Shown here piece by piece: positions 7,933-13,256 of a stretch of 13,256 nt of DNA. Position 1 is the stretch's first letter. Each line of letters begins with the position of its first letter. This stretch comes from JBHIFB01 sp046760905 (GTDB lineage: Bacteria; Gemmatimonadota; CAZMKB01): NCBI GenBank assembly GCA_046760905.1, contig JBHIFB010000090.1:1-13256 (forward strand). Reading direction: 5' to 3'. The position numbers were made by a program, and so were the translations under genes. The notes under the pieces were generated by a model, which was given only the letters and a program-made list of their open reading frames with translations, was not told where the DNA came from and ran no database searches.

Positions 7933-8986
7933 CTCCATCATCCTCCCTCGAACCATGACAGTAACCACAGAAGAACTCCCCTGCCGTCATGGTTCCAGGA
8001 TCATGGCAGTCATAACAGCTATAGCCGGTATCGTGGTGCCATGGGCCTTCATCGTCTCTGCCCAGGTCTCTGCCGTGGATGGCCGGGTCAGTACCTTTCA
8101 AGCCATCCCTGTCCGTGTGGCACCTGATACACGTCGGCTCATCGGTCTCATGACAGGCCAGGCATGCCTCGACGTCCCTCCGCACGGCATCGGCATGCTC
8201 TCTCTGCGTCCACGCCGCGGCTGAATGGTCCTCAGGCATCACCTCAAAGTCCTGATGACAAGGAGTGCAGAAGCTCACCTCATCATGACATGCCATGCAA
8301 TCCCTCTCCTTTCCTCTTGCGTCGAGAGAGTGTTCGTATGTGTAGTTCAGCGCATGGGAACGCTGCTGAAGATTATCACCTAGATGGCATTCTTCGCATG
8401 TCTGGTCTGTGACATGGCAGAGCCTGCACCTTTCGGGCTCCTGCGTACCCTGGAATTTGTGCCTGTGTTCCCAGCCTCCTGCGTGGAATTGTCTCTTCAC
8501 CCTTTCTGACTCGGTGTGGCAGAGCGCGCATTCTGAAGGAGCTTTGATTCCATCGTGACATTCCATGCAGGTCCACATGTCGGGGAATTGATTCTGCGTC
8601 ATTTCTTCGGCAAGGCTAACCGCCTTGTGGCATTTCTCACACCCGAGATCTCGCTTCAGGTGGTTAAGGTGGGAGAATATGATTTCTCTCGCCGGATTCT
8701 CAAGCGCCAGTGGCTCTTCAGGTGATCTGTGGCAGAGATCGCAGTCAACCGGGGCCGTCTGACCATTGTGGCAGACAAAACACCTTTCCATGGTCGGCAG
8801 GTTCTTGTCCGCCGATGAAATGCTTTTCTCCACCGTCTCATGACAGAAAGTGCATCCGATCGATCGGGTGCCCACATGCTTATTGTGGCTGAAGATGATA
8901 TCACCCCTGGGAATCTCCCATTTGGCCTGGTTGCCGTAGGAAGCCGCAGAAAACAGAATGATAAAGATGCAGAGCGCTCTCTTCAC
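7916..8986 (-). CDS. Periplasmic 14-heme c-type cytochrome of the porin-cytochrome conduit
   Basis: This 356-residue secreted cytochrome has a signal peptide (MKRALCIFIILFSAASYG) and no lipobox, so it is predicted to be periplasmic or held inside the barrel. It has fourteen CxxCH motifs, at Cys45, 69, 82, 116, 140, 153, 187, 197, 230, 240, 275, 286, 324 and 340, in about 310 residues, a density typical of molecular wires. The first part is a tandem duplication of a triheme c7-like unit (residues 31-86 and 102-157), each opening IIFSHxxH and containing three CxxCH. The start is a GTG at 8986, four bases after the porin stop; an ATG at 8988 is out of frame. The Asp-rich tail (DDGDDDRF) overlaps the following lipoprotein gene. 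In Geobacter conduits the equivalent OmaB has eight hemes, so this one is larger. The likely role is to accept electrons from the periplasm and pass them through the adjacent porin. It has no similarity that I can see to a known enzyme active site. Confidence 0.88.
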   Translation of the reverse strand: MKRALCIFIILFSAASYGNQAKWEIPRGDIIFSHNKHVGTRSIGCTFCHETVEKSISSADKNLPTMERCFVCHNGQTAPVDCDLCHRSPEEPLALENPAREIIFSHLNHLKRDLGCEKCHKAVSLAEEMTQNQFPDMWTCMECHDGIKAPSECALCHTESERVKRQFHAGGWEHRHKFQGTQEPERCRLCHVTDQTCEECHLGDNLQQRSHALNYTYEHSLDARGKERDCMACHDEVSFCTPCHQDFEVMPEDHSAAAWTQREHADAVRRDVEACLACHETDEPTCIRCHTDRDGLKGTDPAIHGRDLGRDDEGPWHHDTGYSCYDCHDPGTMTAGEFFCGYCHGSREDDGDDDRF

Positions 8987-8990
8987 ATGC

Positions 8991-10241
8991 CTACCGCCTC
9001 AAATTGAATCTGTAATCGATCCTTGCAAACACCCTGAAGTCGCTCTCAAACGCCGGATTCCTGCCTTCCTGCAACTCGATCACGAAATGCGATCCACCGG
9101 CCATGCGTTTTGTCAGCCTGAATATTGCGACAAGTGATTCGGCCCTGAGCGAGCCGCCTTCTACAAGGTTGAATTTCACGTAATCGAACTGGATGAGCCC
9201 TTCAACCTCATGTGGAAGATCTTTCCTCATACTCGCATAGCCTCCAAACCTTCCACCGGCATAACCCTGGCGGTATAAGAGCCCCCCGCCAATACCCTGC
9301 CAGCTCACCCCGCCTCTTGCCCTGTGCGTATCATCATCCCTATAGCGGACATACGAATATTCCCCACCCATCCACAGCCCGTTTTTCATTGTGTAGGTGG
9401 GAAGTATCCTCACCTCGTCATACCCCTCGTATTCAATTATCGTAAAAAAAGAGCTGGCGCTCAGAGTCGGTGACCTCCTTGAATACTCGATATCGAGTCT
9501 AAGCGGTCCACCGATTCGGGGATTGACCCGCAGGGTAGCATTCCTGAGCTTATCTAGTTCGAGGTCGATATCGGCCTTGAAATAGACATCTGCCCATCGT
9601 AGCCGTGGGCTATTCACGTCGAAACCAAGGAGCTTTCTCTCGAGGTTTCCTCCCCTCTTTCGCTGTCCGAAACTCACGCCTACCCTGCTGCCACCCTTCT
9701 CCTTTACAAGAAGACGTCCCCCCCACATGGCAGCCTCGTTCCAAGATGCGACTTTCGCTTCAGCGCCGTATCTTGCCTGTGTGCCCACCCAGCCCGTGAG
9801 CAGGAGCCAGGGCAAGGGCTCGATCTGCGATTTCAGCCCGTCAAGATGACCGGTTCCCACACCATTGTAAAGGAACTGCCTGCCTGCACGAAGAGCCAAG
9901 CCGGCGGGCAGGACATCCACGATGTCCAGGTAGAGGCTGTAGAATCGTGCAGCTCCACCACCTTCCAGGTTATCGGAGGCATCCCCCCTGAACCTGAAGT
10001 TGGCACCGAGAGAGAGGCCCTGGAGCCCGAGTTCGGTTGCCCTCAATGAAATTGACTGGTAGAGGAGATTGTTCCTTGCCTTGGCCCCGCCCGGTTCTCT
10101 CCCCTCAAGACCGTAGTAAGAGGTTCTGAGGTTTCCTGTTAGATCTAACGGGTAGAGATATGTGAATGAGAATGAGACTGAAATGAGAGTAAACAGGAGA
10201 ACAGATCTCACCGAACGCCCTCGCGAAAATTTTGTGAACAT
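8991..10241 (-). CDS. Outer-membrane beta-barrel porin of the porin-cytochrome conduit
   Basis: This is a 416-residue predicted outer-membrane barrel. It has an N-terminal signal peptide (basic RGRSVRS, then a hydrophobic stretch ending near FTYLYPLDL), repeated amphipathic strands with Gly/Arg/Tyr-rich turns (LALRAGRQFLYNG, GGLLYRQGYAGGRFGG) and a C-terminal strand VFARIDYRFNLRR. I find no cysteine in it, as expected for a barrel without hemes. It is first in an operon with two multiheme cytochromes, four bases before the next gene. Its role is therefore inferred as the sheath that lets the cytochromes exchange electrons across the outer membrane, like OmbB or MtrB; it lacks the N-terminal CxxC of MtrB. 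The start is uncertain. ATG 10241 has no ribosome site and lies 8 bases after a good -10 box, which would make the mRNA leaderless. GTG 10211 has GAGGG six bases upstream and still leaves a signal peptide. On sequence alone the barrel call is good and the conduit role rests on context. Confidence 0.82.
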   Translation of the reverse strand: MFTKFSRGRSVRSVLLFTLISVSFSFTYLYPLDLTGNLRTSYYGLEGREPGGAKARNNLLYQSISLRATELGLQGLSLGANFRFRGDASDNLEGGGAARFYSLYLDIVDVLPAGLALRAGRQFLYNGVGTGHLDGLKSQIEPLPWLLLTGWVGTQARYGAEAKVASWNEAAMWGGRLLVKEKGGSRVGVSFGQRKRGGNLERKLLGFDVNSPRLRWADVYFKADIDLELDKLRNATLRVNPRIGGPLRLDIEYSRRSPTLSASSFFTIIEYEGYDEVRILPTYTMKNGLWMGGEYSYVRYRDDDTHRARGGVSWQGIGGGLLYRQGYAGGRFGGYASMRKDLPHEVEGLIQFDYVKFNLVEGGSLRAESLVAIFRLTKRMAGGSHFVIELQEGRNPAFESDFRVFARIDYRFNLRR

Positions 10242-10249
10242 TATGAATC

Positions 10250-10278
10250 ATAGTATATATCAGGTGATGGAATGTCAA
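10250..10278 (-). promoter_or_regulatory. Sigma70-type promoter of the conduit operon
   Basis: On the - strand, TTGACA (10278-10273) is a perfect -35 box, followed after 17 bases by TACTAT (10255-10250) as -10; an overlapping TATACT gives a 15-base spacer. Transcription would start near 10242-10244, immediately before ATG 10241 and about 30 bases before GTG 10211. An 8-base palindrome GAATATTC (10279-10286) abuts the -35 box on its upstream side. Confidence 0.65.
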
Positions 10279-10289
10279 GAATATTCTAC

Positions 10290-10312
10290 GATGAGTTCTT
10301 TCGAACCTCATC
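10290..10312. promoter_or_regulatory. Imperfect inverted repeat upstream of the conduit promoter
   Basis: GATGAG (10290-10295) pairs with CTCATC (10307-10312); TTC and GAA extend the arms inside a one-base bulge, with a TTTC centre. It is centred about 60 bases upstream of the predicted conduit transcription start, where activators often bind. Function is inferred only from symmetry and position. Confidence 0.35.
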
Positions 10313-10395
10313 CACAAGCAAATTTTCTCACGTGGGTCAGAAAACAATAATCGTTAATTAAGTGCACAGTCTACTCTAGATCTTATTTATTCACT

Positions 10396-10412
10396 ATTGA
10401 CATTTTGTCAAT
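10396..10412. repeat. Perfect inverted repeat, candidate operator
   Basis: ATTGACA (10396-10402) and TGTCAAT (10406-10412) form 7-base arms around a TTT centre. The same half-sites recur at 10425-10433 and 10457-10465, so this looks like a regulator site in the divergent promoter region between the conduit operon and the octaheme gene. TTGACA is also a -35 sequence, so part of the signal may simply be promoter. Confidence 0.55.
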
Positions 10413-10424
10413 TTCTAAAATTTA

Positions 10425-10465
10425 TATTGACAATTTTAAAATTTCCTGTTATCTTTTTGTCAATA
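10425..10465. repeat. Second inverted repeat flanking the octaheme promoter
   Basis: TATTGACAA (10425-10433) and TTGTCAATA (10457-10465) are perfect 9-base inverted arms 23 bases apart. The left arm contains the -35 box and the right arm begins just after the -10 box of the predicted octaheme promoter. A 12-base AT palindrome AATTTTAAAATT (10432-10443) lies between them. Binding of a protein to both arms would cover the promoter. Confidence 0.5.
10427..10455 (+). promoter_or_regulatory. Sigma70-type promoter of the octaheme cytochrome gene
   Basis: TTGACA (10427-10432) is a perfect -35 box, 17 bases before TATCTT (10450-10455), a four-of-six match to the -10 consensus. The surroundings are strongly AT-rich compared with the flanking genes. 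Transcription would begin near 10462, giving a leader of about 75 bases before ATG 10538. An alternative -35 at 10397 with TTTATA at 10421 is weaker. Confidence 0.5.
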
Positions 10466-10537
10466 GAAATTACTAGAAATCGTAAGTGCTTTCTGCTAAC
10501 CTGCAAGCCACCTTCACTCTTCAGAAAGGGGGAACTC

Positions 10538-12415
10538 ATGAGAGTTGCTTGTTGGACCCTTTTACTATCCACCTTTCTCCTATCCGCCACATCACTCCAG
10601 GCACAGTATGTAGGTTCCAGCGTCTGTCTGGGCTGCCACACCGGAGGCTACGGTTCGGATAAGACCAGCTGGCTGGCAACCTTCCATCATAAGGCCTACG
10701 CGGATCCCGACGGATCGCCAGGAGTCATACCGCATGATGATTTCGTCGACTCCCTCGACCTTTCGACAGATCCGGACTTTGCCAGCTATGACCCCGCACC
10801 TGTTTTGTGGTTCGATCCGACAGACCCTGGTGACAGCACGGATCTCTCGAGCGGATACAGAGTCACCATAGGGAACATCACCTATACAGTCAACCGTACC
10901 CACGGTGGAAACGGATGGAAGCAGCGGTTCCATGTGAAGATTGGTGACTCCTTCTACGTCCTGCCGATCCAGTACAATATGGCGACCGATGACTGGGTCA
11001 CCTTCCACCCGGAACACTGGTACGATGATCTCGGCAATCCTCTTTACACCGATCCGGGTACAATCGAGGCCGACATCGTCAAGAAGAATTGTACAGAGAG
11101 ACGATGCGACGGATGTCACGTAACCGGTATTAACCTCCAGTGGAACGCCCAGGGAGACAGTGCCTACACCGCAACCTACGTCGAAATGGGAATCGGCTGC
11201 GAGATGTGCCACGGTGACTACGATGGCGGCGCCGGTGAAGGGCACCAGCTTGTCCCGGAGGATATCGAAAACACGGAGCGAGCGAACGAGGTGTGCGGCC
11301 AGTGCCACAACAGGGGTTACAGTGTTGCCGAACTCGGCGGCAATACGCTGGGGTTCCCGTGGAGCGATGCGGGTGGTTTCATTCCGACTGACTCTCTTCC
11401 CGCCTTCTTCGTGTACGAGGACACCCTCAGCTCTGCGTTCTGGCCGGATCACATCCATTCGAAAAAACACAGACAGCAGTTTCTCGATTTCTACAGGAGC
11501 CCCAAGCCGACCTTCGCGTACCATGAGGTCAGATGCTGGGAATGTCACGATCCCCATGGCTCTGCGAACAAGCATGACATTTTGGAGGAGATAGTCGAAA
11601 TCGAGGACACTGACACGACTGTGATCGCGACAGAGAACGACAACAACACCCTGTGTCTTGCGTGTCACTCAACTCACGGCGATTTCGAGGGCCTTACAAA
11701 GGAGATGATCGCTGAGTTCGAGGCGAATATCGACACGATCTCAGCAGTCGTCACAGCCCATACGCATCACAGCTGGGATCCGGAGAACAACAGCCAGACA
11801 GGAGGCGCCAGCAGGTGCTCGAAGTGCCACCAGCCGAAGATTGCGAAATCAGCTGTAAACTATGACATTCACTCTCATGTTTTCGATCCGATCCCGCCGG
11901 AGGACACGATTGATCACGAGATGCCCAACGCCTGTGCGGTAAGTTGCCACAGAAATCCGACTAACGCCAACGTTCCCGACTTCGGCATAACCGACACCGA
12001 CATAGGCGACTGGACAGAGGCGTCGGATGTTGCGCTTGCAGACACGCTGATGTACTGGTACGGCCCGGGCGGATTGTGGTGGGATACGACGCCGGGAGGC
12101 ATTGAAGGAGACGAAACCGGCGGTTCGCTCCTGCCAAAGGTATTTTCCCTCAGCCAGAACTACCCGAACCCCTTCAACCCGACGACGACGGTACGCTTCG
12201 ACGTGCCGAAGACCTCTACCGTGAAGCTCATCATTTATGACATCCACGGCAGAAAGGTTCGCACACTTGTTGACAGGCCGCTCGAGGCAGGGCAGCATAC
12301 TTTGACATGGAATGGCAGGAATGAGTTTGGCGTTAGGGTTGCAAGCGGTGTTTATTTTTACAGGCTAACCAGCGAGGGCTTTTCACAGACGAAGAAGATG
12401 GTCGTGCTGAAATAA
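10538..12415 (+). CDS. Octaheme c-type cytochrome with T9SS sorting domain
   Basis: This 625-residue secreted cytochrome resembles the cytochrome c554-like multiheme group. The start is ATG 10538 with AAAGGGGGA just upstream; a longer reading from TTG 10397 would run through the promoter repeats. The signal peptide ends SLQAQ, about residue 23. Heme motifs begin at Cys30, 190, 221, 253, 333, 373 and 427 (all CxxCH), with an eighth at Cys466-Cys470-His471, which is CxxxCH (NACAVSCH). There are about 150 heme-free residues between the first and second motifs, containing a beta-rich VKIGDSFYVLPIQYN segment typical of this family. Residues about 532-625 are a T9SS type A sorting domain: SQNYPNPFNPTTT at about 539, then YDIHGRKVRTL, LTWNGRNEFGVRVASGVYFY and a basic MVVLK end. 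The product should cross the outer membrane and stay on the surface. It is divergent from the conduit operon, which suggests that it is the extracellular partner. Whether it is an electron relay or a terminal reductase cannot be told. Confidence 0.88.
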   Translation: MRVACWTLLLSTFLLSATSLQAQYVGSSVCLGCHTGGYGSDKTSWLATFHHKAYADPDGSPGVIPHDDFVDSLDLSTDPDFASYDPAPVLWFDPTDPGDSTDLSSGYRVTIGNITYTVNRTHGGNGWKQRFHVKIGDSFYVLPIQYNMATDDWVTFHPEHWYDDLGNPLYTDPGTIEADIVKKNCTERRCDGCHVTGINLQWNAQGDSAYTATYVEMGIGCEMCHGDYDGGAGEGHQLVPEDIENTERANEVCGQCHNRGYSVAELGGNTLGFPWSDAGGFIPTDSLPAFFVYEDTLSSAFWPDHIHSKKHRQQFLDFYRSPKPTFAYHEVRCWECHDPHGSANKHDILEEIVEIEDTDTTVIATENDNNTLCLACHSTHGDFEGLTKEMIAEFEANIDTISAVVTAHTHHSWDPENNSQTGGASRCSKCHQPKIAKSAVNYDIHSHVFDPIPPEDTIDHEMPNACAVSCHRNPTNANVPDFGITDTDIGDWTEASDVALADTLMYWYGPGGLWWDTTPGGIEGDETGGSLLPKVFSLSQNYPNPFNPTTTVRFDVPKTSTVKLIIYDIHGRKVRTLVDRPLEAGQHTLTWNGRNEFGVRVASGVYFYRLTSEGFSQTKKMVVLK

Positions 12416-12436
12416 CTGGAACATCAAAAAAGCGAG

Positions 12437-12467
12437 AAAAAGGGCCTCAGGAAGGGGGCCCTTTTTT
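12437..12467 (+). terminator. Intrinsic terminator after the octaheme gene
   Basis: AAAAAGGGCC (12437-12446) and GGCCCTTTTT (12457-12466) form a ten-pair stem with a 10-base loop, and the T run extends to 12467. It begins 21 bases after the stop codon. Because the stem starts with A5, it could also act on the opposite strand. Confidence 0.9.
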
Positions 12468-12583
12468 ATGCTTCAGATAATAGCAGCCACTCGTTCCCAG
12501 GATCATGCATATCTGTTACCGAGCATAAGAAACCCTTTATGCAACATGCTGTCTGAGAAGCACCATCACCGACATCTCCCCCA

Positions 12584-12880
12584 TCAAATCTCCTTTGCCA
12601 GCTCCACAATCCTCTTATACGGTATGGCAAGCCAGCTTTCCGCAGTCAGGGCGCCGTTGGCCAGGCTTATCATCGATACCTTGGCGGCGGTTTCTTCGTC
12701 CGGAGCTTCGTATATGTCCATGAAATCGTACGGCCCCAGGAGCCCGTAATGGCCGATGAACTTCACCTCCGGGCACTTCTCCCTCACCTGCTCCAGCCAT
12801 CTCCTACCGATTACGTCGCGATCTTTCATCTTCCTGGTCACCTCGGGCGATAGCTTCGTCATCAAAACAAATGTTCTCAT
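12584..12880 (-). CDS. GYD-domain protein (small ferredoxin-like alpha/beta fold)
   Basis: This 98-residue cytoplasmic protein has no signal peptide and no Cys in a motif. The sequence follows the GYD family pattern: an opening strand MRTFVLMTKLSPE, an amphipathic helix, VKFIGHYGLLGPYDFMDIYEAPDEETA in the middle (the YGLLGPYD segment is the family core), then a helix with ALTAESWLAIP. Family members are about 90-110 residues, dimeric, with a fold like Lrp/AsnC effector domains; their function is not established. The ribosome site GGGAGGGAG lies 3 bases before ATG 12880. It stands alone on this strand and is convergent with the octaheme gene across the terminator. Nothing links it to the cytochromes apart from position. 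Confidence 0.85.
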   Translation of the reverse strand: MRTFVLMTKLSPEVTRKMKDRDVIGRRWLEQVREKCPEVKFIGHYGLLGPYDFMDIYEAPDEETAAKVSMISLANGALTAESWLAIPYKRIVELAKEI

Positions 12881-12932
12881 GGTCTCCCTCCCTCAGATCG
12901 GGTAATCGCAAATCACATACATTCCACTTAGT

Positions 12933-12961
12933 ATAATAACTATAATCGGCCACCTCGTAAA
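12933..12961 (-). promoter_or_regulatory. Possible promoter of the GYD gene
   Basis: On the - strand TTTACG (12961-12956) is followed after 17 bases by TATTAT (12938-12933), a five-of-six -10 match, about 52 bases before the ATG. Two TATAAT boxes on the + strand (12932 and 12941) overlap it, but I see no good -35 for them. Confidence 0.4.
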
Positions 12962-13017
12962 TGAAAAATCGGGACAGACGCCCTTTCTTGAAGTAAGGTT
13001 TTTCAAAGATAGGTGTG

Positions 13018-13046
13018 TTGAAAAAAAGAGGTGAATCGGATATAAT
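13018..13046 (+). promoter_or_regulatory. Near-consensus promoter of the right-edge secreted protein gene
   Basis: TTGAAA (13018-13023) and a perfect TATAAT (13041-13046) are separated by 17 bases. Transcription would start near 13053, giving a leader of about 20 bases with the ribosome site AAAGGAGG at 13059-13066. Confidence 0.75.
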
Positions 13047-13072
13047 AAATTCGGATGGAAAGGAGGCAGAGA

Positions 13073-13256
13073 ATGAAGACAATGGGCAATATGATAGCGA
13101 CGGCTCTGGCGGCAATAATTACAGTATTCGGGCTTTCCCCGAAACATCTCACTGCCCAGGCAAATGGAAATCTGTTCTGGTGGTTTCAGGGCATCGAGAA
13201 TGTGGAGTGTCTGGCATCCATTGAGGACCTTGACGGGGACAGCTGGCCGGAGGCGG
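13073..13256 (+). CDS. Secreted protein, N-terminal part (runs off the right edge)
   Basis: This is an open frame of 61 residues without a stop before the edge. ATG 13073 has AAAGGAGG six bases upstream and a near-consensus promoter before that, so the start is well supported. The signal peptide MKTMGNMIATALAAIITVFGL ends near LTAQA, about residue 31. The mature part includes FWWFQGIENVECLASIEDLDGDSWPEA; the DLDGDxWPE segment is the acidic calcium-loop type found in FG-GAP/VCBS and related beta-propeller repeats, so this is probably the first blade of a surface or periplasmic propeller protein. By analogy with its neighbours it may end in a T9SS sorting domain, but that lies outside the window. 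Confidence 0.75.
   Translation, partial: MKTMGNMIATALAAIITVFGLSPKHLTAQANGNLFWWFQGIENVECLASIEDLDGDSWPEA

Noticed and set aside
7751..8224. Open frame of 157 codons on the + strand, and smaller ones at 6568-7174 and 7297-7860
   Set aside because: They are antisense to the conduit cytochromes; the open frames arise from the Cys/His-rich codon pattern of the heme repeats on the other strand.
8991..10241. Assignment of the barrel as MtrB
   Set aside because: It is much shorter than MtrB (about 700 residues) and lacks its N-terminal CxxC; the context fits an OmbB-like conduit better.
10105..10347. 80-codon open frame on the - strand crossing the porin start and its promoter
   Set aside because: It overlaps the porin signal peptide in another frame and covers the -35/-10 region; its product looks like translated regulatory DNA.
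10397..10537. N-terminal extension of the octaheme cytochrome from a TTG at 10397
   Set aside because: The added 47 residues translate the inverted repeats and promoter. The ATG at 10538 has a ribosome site and begins a proper signal peptide.
10592..11668. Long open frame (358 codons) on the - strand
   Set aside because: It lies antisense to the octaheme cytochrome, whose heme motifs and sorting domain are unmistakable. The product has no signal peptide, no recognisable domain, and no ribosome site was evident.
12468..12749. 93-codon open frame on the + strand
   Set aside because: It starts inside the terminator region and runs antisense to the GYD gene, which has a good ribosome site and a clear family match.
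12959..13224. Other frames around the right-edge gene (+ strand 13015-13224, - strand 12804-13147)
   Set aside because: They cover the promoter and ribosome site of the gene starting at 13073, whose signal peptide and calcium-loop motif are convincing in its own frame.

Overview
The window comes from a Gram-negative bacterium that has a type IX secretion system (T9SS) and performs, or can perform, extracellular electron transfer. Three surface proteins end in FlgD-like/T9SS type A sorting domains (two with the QNYPNPFNP signature). A PorV-like barrel and an Oar-like TonB-dependent receptor are also present. Three large multiheme c-type cytochromes carry 35 apparent heme motifs between them, and a single further motif sits in a fourth protein. 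This combination is typical of uncultured lineages of the wider FCB group (Krumholzibacteriota, Eisenbacteria, Zixibacteria, Latescibacterota and similar). The sequence alone does not settle the phylum.

Region 1 (2-6406, + strand) is a tightly spaced outer-membrane/surface cluster. It holds the C-terminal part of a TonB-dependent receptor, a 1019-residue secreted protein with one CxxCH motif at its mature N-terminus, a fibronectin-III-like region and a C-terminal sorting domain, a PorV/PorQ-family barrel, and a 347-residue secreted protein with a jelly-roll-like domain and a classical sorting domain. Intergenic gaps are 1 to about 40 bases, so they are probably co-transcribed. PorV proteins are the outer-membrane shuttle partners of T9SS cargo, which fits their placement between two cargo genes.

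Region 2 (6512-10241, - strand) reads as a porin-cytochrome conduit operon: a cysteine-free beta-barrel of 416 residues, then a secreted 14-heme cytochrome, then a 13-heme lipoprotein cytochrome containing three CxxxxCH motifs. The order and compartment signals match the OmbB-OmaB-OmcB type of trans-outer-membrane electron conduit in Geobacter, although the heme counts differ. The lipoprotein gene is split by a frameshift near 7576. A hairpin lies between it and the convergent Region 1.

Region 3 (10242-12467) begins with an AT-rich divergent promoter region holding several TTGACA/TGTCAA inverted repeats. It continues with an octaheme cytochrome (seven CxxCH and one CxxxCH) carrying a T9SS sorting domain, and ends in a strong intrinsic terminator. 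Sharing a promoter region with the conduit operon suggests that this secreted cytochrome is the cell-surface partner of the conduit. Inferred electron path: periplasmic 14-heme protein, through the porin to the 13-heme lipoprotein, then to a T9SS-anchored octaheme protein.

Region 4 (12468-13256) has a small GYD-domain protein on the - strand. Divergent from it, with a near-consensus promoter and ribosome binding site, is the start of another secreted protein that runs off the right edge. I saw no tRNA, rRNA, CRISPR array, transposase or phage gene.
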